Below are positions 53,768 through 63,675 of a DNA stretch of 64,000 nucleotides, piece after piece (the stretch's first letter is position 1; every line of letters begins with the position of its first letter). The stretch is taken from positions 744,001 to 808,000 of the forward strand of contig NZ_QPES01000002.1 in the NCBI RefSeq assembly GCF_009455685.1, read 5' to 3'. The position numbers and the translations under genes are program-made. The DNA is from Paraburkholderia hayleyella (lineage in GTDB: Bacteria > Pseudomonadota > Gammaproteobacteria > Burkholderiales > Burkholderiaceae). Below the pieces are notes generated by a model. It saw only the letters and a program-made list of their open reading frames with translations, ran no database searches and was not told the DNA's origin.

Positions 53768-56290
53768 TTAACGTGGCACGAGCGCTGCCCCGCCATGAGC
53801 CGCCCTCGTCAGACAATCAATACAGATCTTTCTGGGCGCAAGCTCGACTCTCTGATCCTTCGGCCCTGGCATGTCGTGAACGGCCGCATGCGCCACCCAT
53901 GCGCCGGACGTACCCTGCGTGATGCCGTCTGAATCCATCTGCAAAAAACTGCCTTCAACTTCGACCCGGAATTTTTTTGCATGCAAAAGAATTTCTTCGC
54001 TTTCCAGAAGAATCCGCTTCTTTGCCCTCGCAACAATCGACGCCGTCAGCGCGTTCAGCACAATGTCCGCCGCAGCGGCTACGAAGTGAATCGGCGCGGT
54101 CTGGGCAAAAAGCCGAATGGTGTCTCGCACTGTCACAAAAAAACTGCGTCCACTGGCAAGGCCGACATGACCTTCGGTCGTCACCGCGACCTGTTGCGCC
54201 GCCACGTGCACGGTCGCCGGCGTGGTAATTTCAACGCCGGCCTTGCCGTCAATCAGCAGATGCGGTTCGGAGAGTTGCGGAAAAGTGTTGCCCTCCATTG
54301 CACCTTGTCCGCGGATCTGTTCGTTTTGTGCCTTGATCGTCTGTGCCACGTCAGCCTGATGCCCGTCCGCATCCTGTGCTTCGTTTTGCTGCGCGCTTTG
54401 TGCCAAGGCCTCATGCAGTTGCTGCGCAGCCTCCAGCCGCTCAACCGTTTCACGCATTTCCTTGACGGGGGCCGATGCGCCATCCCGCGTCTCGGTGCTA
54501 ATCAGCATGCCCTTGCTGGCGCGTAGTGCCCCCCACGCGTGAGTGGCCAGTTCCCACCCGATACCGCGCTCATCCTGCCGCCCTGCGTTACCCGCGATCC
54601 GCGTGATATAGCCAAGACTGAGCTGCGAGCTGCTTTCGTCGCTCGACAAATGCGCCTGTATTTTTCCGTTGGTATCGTCGAAGGCAAGCGTGTTCGCCCG
54701 TCGGCCGCCGAGCTCGCGGCTGCGGTAGCCTGCCAGCGCCTGGTTTTTCGGCAAAGCGAACGGCGGCATGTTGAACGCGTTGGGTGCGCTACCCACGACA
54801 AGCGGCAAATCCGGATCGCCATTGATGAACGCGACTTCGACCTCATGCCCGCGACGCGGCAAAAAGACCTCGCCGAACTGGTCGCCGCGCCACGCGCCGG
54901 CAACGCGTACCCAGCAACTCGATTGCTGATCGTGCTGGCCGAGCCGGTCCCACAAGAACTGAAGCTTCACCCGGCCATAGGCATCGGTCCAGATTTCATG
55001 GTTCTCGGGGCTTGTGACGACGGCATACTCGACACCGGTAATGCGCGGCTTTTCCACCGTGCGCAGCAGCCGGAACTGTTCACTGACAGGCTGAAGGACG
55101 AAGTCCGCATCGCACTGATAGCGCTGACCTGAGCCGGACACTTCGCCGGTATCCTCGATCGTCAGCTTGCTCGTGACGACCGCATATTCACGATTGGCTG
55201 CATCCTGCGGATAGTGCGACAGCATGAATGTCTGACCCGCCACGACACCGCGCAGGTTCCCCCTGCCAGAGGCCCTCAATCCCTGACAGCGGTATGCCTG
55301 CATCTGCACCTGCGTCAGATATTGCGCCTCGGTTCGCGGATCGTTATGGTCGCCTGACAGGCCAGCCGCGCCTGCCTGCGGCTGCGCATGGTCGCCCCAT
55401 GTGTAACGTTCCTGCTGGGCCAGGCCGGTGTCGCGCGGGTTTTCGCGCTTGACCGTGAGATCGGCGCGCGGCCACGTGTAGTCGTAATCGACCCCGGTCA
55501 CTGCCCCTGCGGTGAGCGCATGCGAAACCGACAGTTCATGAATGTGCTCCTCGTCGATGCGGCGACTATTCGGCGCCTCATAGCGAATCGTGCGGTAAGC
55601 CTCGCTGAGCGGCTTGAACGCCGCCACCGAATCGCACAACACCAGCCGATGCCGGCCTTCGCTGTGCTCGAAAAAATAGAAGATGCCCCACTCTTCCCAT
55701 AACCGCTGCAAAAACGTCCAGTCGCTTTCGAAATGCTGGCGCTGAATCTCGCGCCTGGGCCAGACCTTGTTCGGCCTTGGCGTCGTCAGACGCTTTTCGA
55801 CGGGGAATGGATAAGCGCCAAGTACGGCATCGGTGATCTCGATCACCGACATGTCCTGGAAGAGGCGGCAATCGCAATTTGTGCTCGCCAGCCAGAGCCA
55901 GGGCCGCAACGTCAGCGCATAGACGATCGAGCGGCCCGCTTCACGCAAGATGGCCGCGTCACTGACCACACCGGTAATCTCGCGCGTGCCCGCCCCGATG
56001 TTCGCCTGGCCTGCGTTACCTGCCAGCCCTGGAATGAAATGCCCTTTGCCTTCGAGCTGGATCGAAACGGTTACTTCGGTGCCAATGAGCCTGTCTAGAT
56101 TGATATTCGCCGCGATACTGGGCGAGAACGCGAGCGCATCCGGTGTTTTCAGTTCGAGCGTGTATGTAAATAGCTCGCCAAGGGTTTCGCCGCCGCTGAT
56201 CTTGACCAACGTAAAAACCGGTTGAGCGCCATACGTGGGCAACGCGGCGCCGCTCAGCGACAGGGTTCGTGGTACATCAAACAAGGCCAT
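53768..56290 (-). CDS. vgrG: VgrG (TssI) spike protein
   Basis: 840 residues from ATG 56290, with GGAG at good spacing (ATG 56296 is too near it). The gp27-like part starts TLSLSGAALPTYG and includes GELFTYTLELKTPDAL, WLASTNCDCRLFQDMSV; the gp5/OB-fold part has VTSPENHEIWTDAYGRVKLQFLWDR and SCWVRVAGAW, followed by the helical spike and a DUF2345 region (about 560-790). It ends with a Cys/His-containing tail (KICIDCLTRAAHGG). No obvious effector domain is fused. It is the only vgrG of the cluster and would carry the PAAR protein and the Tle1-adaptor complex. Confidence 0.94.
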   Translation of the reverse strand: MALFDVPRTLSLSGAALPTYGAQPVFTLVKISGGETLGELFTYTLELKTPDALAFSPSIAANINLDRLIGTEVTVSIQLEGKGHFIPGLAGNAGQANIGAGTREITGVVSDAAILREAGRSIVYALTLRPWLWLASTNCDCRLFQDMSVIEITDAVLGAYPFPVEKRLTTPRPNKVWPRREIQRQHFESDWTFLQRLWEEWGIFYFFEHSEGRHRLVLCDSVAAFKPLSEAYRTIRYEAPNSRRIDEEHIHELSVSHALTAGAVTGVDYDYTWPRADLTVKRENPRDTGLAQQERYTWGDHAQPQAGAAGLSGDHNDPRTEAQYLTQVQMQAYRCQGLRASGRGNLRGVVAGQTFMLSHYPQDAANREYAVVTSKLTIEDTGEVSGSGQRYQCDADFVLQPVSEQFRLLRTVEKPRITGVEYAVVTSPENHEIWTDAYGRVKLQFLWDRLGQHDQQSSCWVRVAGAWRGDQFGEVFLPRRGHEVEVAFINGDPDLPLVVGSAPNAFNMPPFALPKNQALAGYRSRELGGRRANTLAFDDTNGKIQAHLSSDESSSQLSLGYITRIAGNAGRQDERGIGWELATHAWGALRASKGMLISTETRDGASAPVKEMRETVERLEAAQQLHEALAQSAQQNEAQDADGHQADVAQTIKAQNEQIRGQGAMEGNTFPQLSEPHLLIDGKAGVEITTPATVHVAAQQVAVTTEGHVGLASGRSFFVTVRDTIRLFAQTAPIHFVAAAADIVLNALTASIVARAKKRILLESEEILLHAKKFRVEVEGSFLQMDSDGITQGTSGAWVAHAAVHDMPGPKDQRVELAPRKICIDCLTRAAHGGAALVPR

Positions 56291-56321
56291 CTGCATCTCC
56301 GCTCATGAGCAACCTGTGTGC

Positions 56322-57668
56322 TTACGTCCGCACACCCCACAGTTCCAGCCTGAGCGACGGAAACTCCCCTGCGACATGCAGCGCCAAACCACCGTGACGC
56401 ACGACTTCCTCCCAGAGCGGCCCGCCCTGAGTCAGTTCGTAATAGATGTAGCCCGCATTGAAGGGAATCTGCCGCGGCGGGACAGGCAACGCCTGCAGGC
56501 CGATGCCCGGCAAATGGCTGCGCACGAGGCTTGGCAGCTTGTCCGACGGCCCGGCCTTCGCCTGCGCCAGGAACTTCTGTTGCAGCACATCCGGGGGCAT
56601 CGCCGCATGAACGGCCAGCACAAGGGCGGAGAACCCTTGCATGAGGCCCGGATCAACCACCGCATTACGCATGCCGTGCCCCCGGTCCTCGAAGGCAATA
56701 CTCTGTGCACTGCGCACCAGCACGGCGTTGAGCAGCCAGTGTGTGTCATCGACGACAGGTTTCAGACACAGGTGCGGCGTCGTGTGCTGATAAGGCGGAT
56801 GCGTCTCGAGTGGACGACGTGTATCGGTACGCAAATGCGTTGAAAGCTCCCCCGACATCGCCAGCAACAGCGTGTAAACCTCGACGGGTGACGTGGTCGG
56901 CACACGCAGCATGTGCTGCAGCAAGGGCTCGTACCGGTTCAGGATTTGCAACAGCAGGTAATCGGTAACCGTCGCGGCGCTTGCCATGGTGTCGTCGGTG
57001 CCAGCCAGCCGGCGCGCCAGCGCGTTGCCACGCAAGCGGGCGAGATCGTGAATCTTCGTGACCCAGCTCGTCAGCAGATCGCTTGCGCCAAAACCCGATA
57101 CCGGTGGCACCAGCGTGTCATCAAGCTCAATGCTGCCGTCAGCACGCATCGCCTTGACACGCGTCAGCGCGAGCCCAATCCACGCATCGCCTAGCTCCTT
57201 TTCGGGGATCAGTCTCAGCCGCAGGTTCGACAATTGCACAGGCTCGGGCGCGAGGCCGATCGAGTTCGTATCGCGCAACTCGGTATCGAACACTAGATAG
57301 CGCGCGAGCGAATCAGGGGTGTTCTCGAACGTTGTCTCTTCGCAGTTCGGCAATCGCACAGGCACCGCCAGGTAGATCACCTGCTCGAGATGTTCGGGAC
57401 GAATCGTCAGCGGAGGAGGCAACGGCGTGTTGCCCGGCGCATCGAACGGCGTGCCGTCGGCAAATACACCAGCGGCGGATTTGACAATTACCTTGCCCAG
57501 CGCGAGCGATTCGAGATCGAGTGCAGCGTGCGCAAAACCAAAAAAAAACGGCGACAGCGGTGCCGCGCGCATATGCGCGTATTTCTCGAAGTAGCGATCC
57601 TGTTGCTGAAATAGTTGTGGACGAAAGAACAGCCCTTCCTGCCAGGCAACCTTGGCATACCAGCTCAT
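56322..57668 (-). CDS. tssK: TssK baseplate protein
   Basis: 448 residues from ATG 57668 (MSWYAKVAWQEGLFFRPQLF), the conserved TssK start. Further signatures: FQQQDRYFEKYAHMRAAPLSPFFFGF, LLLQILNRYEPLLQHML, VEVYTLLLAMSGELSTHL, and the C-terminal GYIYYELTQGGPLWEEVV with SLRLELWGVR. TssK connects the baseplate to the TssJLM membrane complex. The longer open frame upstream overlaps tssJ and is not used. Gene spacing to tssJ is 31 bp. Confidence 0.94.
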   Translation of the reverse strand: MSWYAKVAWQEGLFFRPQLFQQQDRYFEKYAHMRAAPLSPFFFGFAHAALDLESLALGKVIVKSAAGVFADGTPFDAPGNTPLPPPLTIRPEHLEQVIYLAVPVRLPNCEETTFENTPDSLARYLVFDTELRDTNSIGLAPEPVQLSNLRLRLIPEKELGDAWIGLALTRVKAMRADGSIELDDTLVPPVSGFGASDLLTSWVTKIHDLARLRGNALARRLAGTDDTMASAATVTDYLLLQILNRYEPLLQHMLRVPTTSPVEVYTLLLAMSGELSTHLRTDTRRPLETHPPYQHTTPHLCLKPVVDDTHWLLNAVLVRSAQSIAFEDRGHGMRNAVVDPGLMQGFSALVLAVHAAMPPDVLQQKFLAQAKAGPSDKLPSLVRSHLPGIGLQALPVPPRQIPFNAGYIYYELTQGGPLWEEVVRHGGLALHVAGEFPSLRLELWGVRT

Positions 57669-57699
57669 TCGGACCGTCCGTTTGCTTGAGCGATGTAGT

Positions 57700-58203
57700 T
57701 CATTTTCTGGCCTCCTTGATCTTGACGGCCTTAGCCTCGAGATCAACAGTCAGTTTTAGTCTGGGTGTGGTAAAGCGATACCACGCCTTGTCAGGCGCGA
57801 CGGGCATCGTATAAACAGCGCGCCATACGGAATTCGGCAGATCACGGTAGGCCGCAATCACACCAATCGCCGTCGTTGCCGGATCGGGCCTCCGCACAAG
57901 CTTCTGCTGCTCACCGGGACGCAATTGCAACTCGTCGCGCTTCACGACATCGTCGCCTGGCACCGTCTTGTCCCCGGTCTGGAGCGTGAAGAAATCAGCC
58001 GTCTTGAATGCGTTATCGTTTTTCAGTTCGTAGAGGCTGACGACGATCGGCGCAGCCCGTCCGCGATCATCGGGATTGACGTCAGCCTTCGCGACGACGG
58101 TTATCTCAAGCCGGATTGGCGCCTTCGGCTTAGGCTCGCCACTCGCACAGGCCGTGAGCCATACAGCACTGCCGAACAGCGCGGCAGTCAAAATCGAACG
58201 CAT
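57700..58203 (-). CDS. tssJ: TssJ outer-membrane lipoprotein
   Basis: 167 residues with a lipoprotein signal (MRSILTAALFGSAVWLTACAS, lipobox LTAC). The body has the T6SS lipoprotein pattern: LEITVVAKADVNPDDRGRAAP, IVVSLYELKNDNAFKTADFF and YRFTTPRLKLTVDLE. TssJ contacts TssM in the periplasm to complete the envelope complex. Confidence 0.93.
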   Translation of the reverse strand: MRSILTAALFGSAVWLTACASGEPKPKAPIRLEITVVAKADVNPDDRGRAAPIVVSLYELKNDNAFKTADFFTLQTGDKTVPGDDVVKRDELQLRPGEQQKLVRRPDPATTAIGVIAAYRDLPNSVWRAVYTMPVAPDKAWYRFTTPRLKLTVDLEAKAVKIKEARK

Positions 58204-58283
58204 GCGAATTCACCTCGATGGACGACACGATGCGTCACGCGCGGAAAGGAAGACTTTCATGCCGCGCGTGACACGTTGCGGGC

Positions 58284-58769
58284 TTAGGCTTCCTTGTTGC
58301 CCTTGATGTCGAAGCTGGCCGTAACGGCGCCACCGCTCCCGCCTTGGGCGTTCTGCACGACGTATTCCTGCTTCACCCTGGCGAACGACAGCGACACCAT
58401 CTCGCGGCTTTTTTCGGCGTCTAGCTTGCTACCTGACGGCTTGACCCGCGTGACAATCACGTCGCTCATCGTGAGCTTCAGGTATTCGAGCGGATTGCCG
58501 CCTGCCTTGCGCATCACGAGCGTGGCCTGGTCGATATGCTTGCCCGTCAGCACGTACTTCATCAGGTTCGGGCTGGCGCGATCAATGTGGTGCTCGAACG
58601 TCAGATCCTTGACGCTCGCCTTGCCTGCGCCACCGCCACTACCGGCATGCATCGTCGATTCCTGCTGGATTTCCCAGTCCCAGTTCAGCACTTCGATTTC
58701 GTCCTTATGCTTGTCATCCAGCGATTCGCCATGAATGCCGTCGATCTTCAGAAAAATGTCCTGTGCCAT
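58284..58769 (-). CDS. hcp: Hcp (TssD) tube protein
   Basis: 161 residues matching Hcp1-type proteins: MAQDIFLKIDGIHGESLDDKH at the start, EVLNWDWEIQQ, HIDRASPNLMKYVLTGKHI and VMRKAGGNPLEYLKLTMSD. Hcp forms the hexameric rings of the T6SS inner tube. Length is normal with no extension. It lies between tssC (109 bp) and tssJ (80 bp). Confidence 0.95.
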   Translation of the reverse strand: MAQDIFLKIDGIHGESLDDKHKDEIEVLNWDWEIQQESTMHAGSGGGAGKASVKDLTFEHHIDRASPNLMKYVLTGKHIDQATLVMRKAGGNPLEYLKLTMSDVIVTRVKPSGSKLDAEKSREMVSLSFARVKQEYVVQNAQGGSGGAVTASFDIKGNKEA

Positions 58770-58878
58770 ACGTTGTTTTCCTTTTCGTTAGTCAGTAAAA
58801 AAAGCCGTGCCTCACAAGAGGAGAGCGCCCAGCAAGCGCACACGCGGCCCATGGGGAGCAACGCTCCTGCGATGCCTG

Positions 58879-60372
58879 TCAAGCGACTTCCTTGATCGAC
58901 GGCAGCTTCGTCACGAGCCGCAGCGATACCGTCAGCCCTTCGAGCTGGAAGTGCGGACGCAGAAAAAATTTCGCCTGGTAGTAGCCAGGATTACCTTCCA
59001 CGTCCTCGACCAGAACCTCGGCTGCTGCGAGTGGCCGACGTGCCTTGGTGTCTTGCGACGAGTTGGCCGGATCGGCATCGACGTAATGCATGACCCATTC
59101 GTTGAGCCAGCGCTGCATGTCCTCGCGCTCCCTGAATGCGCCAATCTTGTCGCGCACGATGCACTTCAGGTAATGCGCGAACCGCGAGCAGGCAAACAGA
59201 TACGGCAGGCGGGCCGACAGGTTGGCGTTGGCCGTCGCGTCCTGATCGTGGTATTCGGCGGGCTTTTGTAGCGACTGCGCACCAATGAAGGTCGCATGGT
59301 CGGTGTTCTTGCGATGCACGAGCGGGATAAAACCGTTCTTCGAGAGTTCGGCCTCACGCCGGTCCGAAATCGCAATCTCGGTCGGACACTTCATGTCGAT
59401 GCCGCCATCGTCGGTTGGGAAGGTGTGGCATGGCAAATCCTCAACCGTGCCACCCGACTCGACGCCGCGAATCAGCGAACACCAGCCATATTGTTTGAAC
59501 GAACGGTTGATGTTGACGCCCATCGCATACGCGGCATTCGCCCAGCCGTACCGGCTGTGATCCGAGCCATTCGTGTCCTCTTCGAAATCAAACTCATCGA
59601 CCGGATTGGTTTTGGCGCCATACGGCAAACGCGCGAGGAAGCGCGGCATCGAGAGGCCGACATAACGGGCATCCTCGGTATTGCGCAGCGAGTTCCATGC
59701 GGCGTATTCAAGGTTCTGCGTGAAGATCTTCGTCAGATCGCGCGGGTTCGCCAGCTCCTGCCACGACTCCATCTGCAGCACCGACGGCGCCGCACCTGAG
59801 ATAAACGGCGTATGCGACGCCGCGGCGACCTTGGCGATCGAGCCCAGCAGATCGACATCGGGCGGTGTGTGATCGAAGTAGTAGTCAGCGACCAGGCACC
59901 CATACGGCTCGCCACCTAGCTGGCCGTATTCCTGTTCGTAGATCTGCTTGAAGAGCGGACTTTGGTCCCATGCCAGACCTTTATACCGGCGCATCGTCCG
60001 GTGCAGGTCGGTCTTCGAGACATCCAGCACGCGGATCTTCAGGTGCTCATCGGTCTCGGTATTCGACACGAGATGATGCAAGCCGCGCCAGGCCGATTCG
60101 AGTGCCTGATAGTCGGTGTGATGCAGGATCAGGTTGATCTGCTCGGACAGTTTATGGTCGATCTGGGCGATGATCGCCGCGATGCTCTTGTAAGCGTCAT
60201 CGCTGATCGTGACCGATTGCGCGAGCGCCTGCCCAGCGAGCGTCTGAACGGCGAGTTCGACGGCTTCGCGGGCTTGCTCGGTTTTTGGACGGAATTCCTT
60301 TTCGAGCAGTTGCGTGAAATCGGACGGGGTGGCCGCCTGCGCTTGCGCGGCCTGTGCTTGCTGTTTCGCCAT
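58879..60372 (-). CDS. tssC: TssC contractile sheath large subunit
   Basis: 497 residues. Family stretches include HHTDYQALESAWRGLHHLVS, LLGSIAKVAAASHTPFISGA, YVGLSMPRFLARLPYG, the EEDTNG segment, AYAMGVNINRSFKQYGWCSLI and the ending KFFLRPHFQLEGLTVSLRLV. TssB and TssC form the sheath that contracts to fire the needle. The gene begins 27 bp after tssB. Confidence 0.96.
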   Translation of the reverse strand: MAKQQAQAAQAQAATPSDFTQLLEKEFRPKTEQAREAVELAVQTLAGQALAQSVTISDDAYKSIAAIIAQIDHKLSEQINLILHHTDYQALESAWRGLHHLVSNTETDEHLKIRVLDVSKTDLHRTMRRYKGLAWDQSPLFKQIYEQEYGQLGGEPYGCLVADYYFDHTPPDVDLLGSIAKVAAASHTPFISGAAPSVLQMESWQELANPRDLTKIFTQNLEYAAWNSLRNTEDARYVGLSMPRFLARLPYGAKTNPVDEFDFEEDTNGSDHSRYGWANAAYAMGVNINRSFKQYGWCSLIRGVESGGTVEDLPCHTFPTDDGGIDMKCPTEIAISDRREAELSKNGFIPLVHRKNTDHATFIGAQSLQKPAEYHDQDATANANLSARLPYLFACSRFAHYLKCIVRDKIGAFREREDMQRWLNEWVMHYVDADPANSSQDTKARRPLAAAEVLVEDVEGNPGYYQAKFFLRPHFQLEGLTVSLRLVTKLPSIKEVA

Positions 60373-60399
60373 GATGTTGATCCTCGATCGGTTCGTTGG

Positions 60400-60939
60400 T
60401 CAGTTCACTTCGCCCGGCTCGGCTACGCCCTCGTCGTGCGGCTCGGGCTTCGGCGCGCTGGCCAGCGATTTGAGCAGCGCCGGATCCTGCAATAGCTGGG
60501 TCACGAGCGCTTCGGCACCCGATTTGCCGTCCATGTACGTTTGCAGGTTCGCCAGTTGCGTGCGTGCCTCAAGCAACTGGCGCAGAGCATCAACCTTGCG
60601 CGCGATGGCGGCTGGCGAAAAATCCTCCATGCTCTCGAAGGTCATGTCGACCATCACCTGGCCTTCGCCCGTCAGCGTGTTTGACACGGCAAACGCCACC
60701 CGTGGCTGTATAGCCTTCATGCGCTCGTCAAAATTGTCGATATCGATTTCCAGGAAGCGCCGCTCCGACACCGCCGGGAGTGCTTCGAGCGGATGCTTGC
60801 CGGACAGATCGGTCAGCACGCCCATCACGAAGGGCAGCTCAACCTTTTTCTCCGAGCCATAGACCTCGACGTCGTACTCGATCTGCACACGCGGCGCACG
60901 ATTGCGCGCGATGAATTTCTGTGAACTGCTAGCGGACAT
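60400..60939 (-). CDS. tssB: TssB contractile sheath small subunit
   Basis: 179 residues with the usual TssB features: RVQIEYDVEVYGSEKKVELP, FVMGVLTDLSG, RRFLEIDIDNFDERMKAIQP, VDMTFESMEDFSPAAIARKV and the end LQDPALLKSLA. It pairs with TssC. It is 45 bp downstream of clpV. Confidence 0.96.
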   Translation of the reverse strand: MSASSSQKFIARNRAPRVQIEYDVEVYGSEKKVELPFVMGVLTDLSGKHPLEALPAVSERRFLEIDIDNFDERMKAIQPRVAFAVSNTLTGEGQVMVDMTFESMEDFSPAAIARKVDALRQLLEARTQLANLQTYMDGKSGAEALVTQLLQDPALLKSLASAPKPEPHDEGVAEPGEVN

Positions 60940-60984
60940 AAACCATCTCCTGAAAGGGTAGAAAGTTACCGGGCGCGGAGAGGC

Positions 60985-63675
60985 TCAACAGGGCGCCTCG
61001 GCTACGGAAAAAGGCATCACCTCGAATCTCAGTGCTTGCGCAGGCGGTGCGGAGGAATCGGCGACGCTGAGCGCGATACGCGCCAGCGCAACTTGTGATG
61101 TAAAAGCATCGAGCCAGAGCGCAGAGAGGTGCGGCAACACGTATTGCTCAATAAATCCAATCAGCACACGTGCACCGGTTTCGTGAACGAAACAGCGACC
61201 CATGATGTAATCGGCCACGGCGGGGTCATACGTCAGCACGATGCCGTGGCTGTCAGCCATACGCGTCACGACGTGATCCAGATGCAGACAGACGATGCGC
61301 TCAAGCGCACTGTCGGGCAGCGGCCGGTACGGCACCACGGTCACACGGCCGAGAAATGCCGCGGAGAAGACTTTCAGCAACTCGGGAACGAGGGCCTCGC
61401 GCAAGCTATCGCTGTCGGGCGCGAGTGCCGGGTCGGCACACAGGCGCGCGCTCAGATCGGAGCCCACGTTGCTGGTCAGCAGGAGAGTGGTATTGCGGAA
61501 ATCAATGTGGCGGCCATCGCCATCTTCCATGTAGCCCTTGTCGAACACCTGGAAGAACATCTCGTGCACGTCCCGATGGGCCTTCTCAATCTCATCGAGC
61601 AGCACGACCGAGTACGGACGGCGGCGCACGGCTTCAGTCAGCACCCCGCCCTCGCCATAACCGACATAGCCGGGCGGAGCGCCTTTCAGACCCGATACGG
61701 TGTGCGCCTCCTGATACTCGCTCAGGTTGATCGTAATGAGGTTTTGCTCACCGCCGTAGAGCGCTTCCGCAAGCGCCAGCGCCGTTTCGGTCTTGCCAAC
61801 GCCGGATGGGCCCACGAGCAGGAACACGCCCAACGGCTTTTTAGGGTCGCTCAAGCCGGCTCGCGCAGTCTGCATGCGCTCGCCGATCAGGCGCAGTGCA
61901 TCGCTCTGACCTAGCACGCGGGCCTCGAGTGTCTCGGGCAAGCGGCGCACGGCGGCCACCTCGTCCGTCACCATACGGCCTACGGGAATGCCGGTCCAAT
62001 CCGACACGATGGCCGCCACGATGGCCTCGTCAACCTGTGGAAACACGAGCGGGCGATCCCCTTGCAACTCAGCGAGCACGTGTTCGAGCTCACGCAGCCG
62101 CTCAAGCGGCACAGACAAGTGCTCCGGATCATCCCTGACCGCGCTTGCCGCTTCGCGCGCGGCGAGCAGCGCCTCTGCGGCGGCCATCTGTTCACGCCAT
62201 CGGGTCTCGACGGCGACTTCTTCTGTCGATAGCGTGTCGATACGTCCTCGTACGGCCGAAAGGGCTTTGTCGGCATCCAGACCGATACGCGCTTCCTGCA
62301 CCAGCAACGCTTCCTCCCCACGAGCGGCCGCCAGCCGCTGACGGACGTGGTCCAGCTCGCGCGGCGCCGCGTAGTGCGACAGCGCAACCCGCGCGCAGGC
62401 GGTATCGAGCAGGCTAATGGCCTTGTCGGGTAACTGGCGTGAGGGGATAAAGCGATGCGATAGCGTCACCGCAGCGCAAATCGCTTCGTCACGCACGACC
62501 ACGCCGTGATGGGTTGAAAACGTTTGCGCGAGACCGCGCACCATGCTGGTAGCCGCCGCTTCCGATGGCTCCGCAACCTGCAGCAGTTGAAAGCGGCGGG
62601 TCAATGCCGGATCTTTCTCGATATGCCGCTTGTACTCGGCCCAAGTCGTCGCCCCCACGGTCCGGATCGTGCCGCGTGCAAGCGCTGGCTTCAGGAGATT
62701 GGCGGCGTCTCCCGTGCCCGCCTGCCCGCCTGCGCCAATCAGCGTGTGAATTTCATCGATAAACAGGATCACAGGAGCCGGCGATTTGGCCGCCGCTTCG
62801 AGCAGTCCCTTCAGTCGCGCCTCGAACTCTCCTTTCATGCTCGCGCCTGCCAGCAATGCGCCCACGTCGAGGCTGAGCAGCCGCACGTCTGCGAGTCTGG
62901 GCGGCACGTTACCCGAGGCAATCGCACGCGCCAGGCCTTCGACCACCGCCGTTTTGCCGACACCGGCTTCGCCTGTCAGGAGCGGATTGTTCTGCCGCCG
63001 ACGCAACAACACGTCGATCATCGTGCGGATTTCAAGTTCGCGGCCAATAACAGGGTCGATTTCGCCGGCCCTGGCACGTGCGGTCAGGTCGGTGCAGTAC
63101 TGATTGAGCGCGCTGCCCTTTTCTGCCAGGGGCATGGCGCCGGAGGCTTCGCCAGGGATGACGGGCGCGAGCGCGCTGTGGTCATACGAACCCTCGTTCG
63201 CCTCGGGCGAGCCGTTGATCCATGCGGGCAGGATGTCGCTCAGAGTCTCGAGCGGAATCTTGCTGAAGGCCGGGGACATGGCAAGCAGCACACGCCGCAG
63301 ATCGGGCGTGGAAACAAGCGCCGCAATCAGCCAGGCCCCGCGCACGCGCTGGTCGCCAAACTCAAGTGTGGCAAGTACCCAGGCACGCTCGATTGCCGCT
63401 TCGATATGCCATGAAAAATCGCTGATCGAACTCGCGCCAGCCGGCAATGCGGCAAGCGCACGTGCGAAATCGCGCTCAAGCGTGTGGTAATCGATCCCGG
63501 CGTGACGCACGATCCGTTGCAGGTCGCCATCTGGCTGCTGCAACAGCTGGTGCAACCAGTGGACAAGTTCGACGAACGGATTACCGCGTAATTTGCAGAA
63601 ACTCGTTGCCGACTCGATCCCCCGATAAAGCTCAACCCCGAGCTTTCCGAATAAAGTCTGGCGTGAAATAGTCAT
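60985..63675 (-). CDS. clpV: ClpV (TssH) sheath-recycling AAA+ ATPase
   Basis: 896 residues from ATG 63675 (MTISRQTLFGKL). A ClpV-type N domain (LYRGIESATSFCKLRGNPFVELVHWL) is followed by the first AAA+ domain with Walker A GEAGVGKT (K241) and VILFIDEIHTLIGAGG, a coiled-coil middle domain (about 400-530) and the second AAA+ domain with GPSGVGKT (from 622) and VVLLDEIEKAH. ClpV disassembles contracted sheaths. It is the first gene of the visible T6SS unit, whose promoter must lie in the following intergenic region. Confidence 0.95.
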   Translation of the reverse strand: MTISRQTLFGKLGVELYRGIESATSFCKLRGNPFVELVHWLHQLLQQPDGDLQRIVRHAGIDYHTLERDFARALAALPAGASSISDFSWHIEAAIERAWVLATLEFGDQRVRGAWLIAALVSTPDLRRVLLAMSPAFSKIPLETLSDILPAWINGSPEANEGSYDHSALAPVIPGEASGAMPLAEKGSALNQYCTDLTARARAGEIDPVIGRELEIRTMIDVLLRRRQNNPLLTGEAGVGKTAVVEGLARAIASGNVPPRLADVRLLSLDVGALLAGASMKGEFEARLKGLLEAAAKSPAPVILFIDEIHTLIGAGGQAGTGDAANLLKPALARGTIRTVGATTWAEYKRHIEKDPALTRRFQLLQVAEPSEAAATSMVRGLAQTFSTHHGVVVRDEAICAAVTLSHRFIPSRQLPDKAISLLDTACARVALSHYAAPRELDHVRQRLAAARGEEALLVQEARIGLDADKALSAVRGRIDTLSTEEVAVETRWREQMAAAEALLAAREAASAVRDDPEHLSVPLERLRELEHVLAELQGDRPLVFPQVDEAIVAAIVSDWTGIPVGRMVTDEVAAVRRLPETLEARVLGQSDALRLIGERMQTARAGLSDPKKPLGVFLLVGPSGVGKTETALALAEALYGGEQNLITINLSEYQEAHTVSGLKGAPPGYVGYGEGGVLTEAVRRRPYSVVLLDEIEKAHRDVHEMFFQVFDKGYMEDGDGRHIDFRNTTLLLTSNVGSDLSARLCADPALAPDSDSLREALVPELLKVFSAAFLGRVTVVPYRPLPDSALERIVCLHLDHVVTRMADSHGIVLTYDPAVADYIMGRCFVHETGARVLIGFIEQYVLPHLSALWLDAFTSQVALARIALSVADSSAPPAQALRFEVMPFSVAEAPC

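Noticed and set aside
53763..53776. Perfect palindrome CCACGTTAACGTGG at the vgrG stop codon
   Set aside because: Too short and without a loop or U-tract to be a convincing terminator; probably chance.
37631..63675. T6SS cluster considered as a phage or other contractile injection system
   Set aside because: TssJ, TssK, TssL, TssM and ClpV are T6SS-specific and no phage head, tail-fibre, lysis or integrase genes are present.
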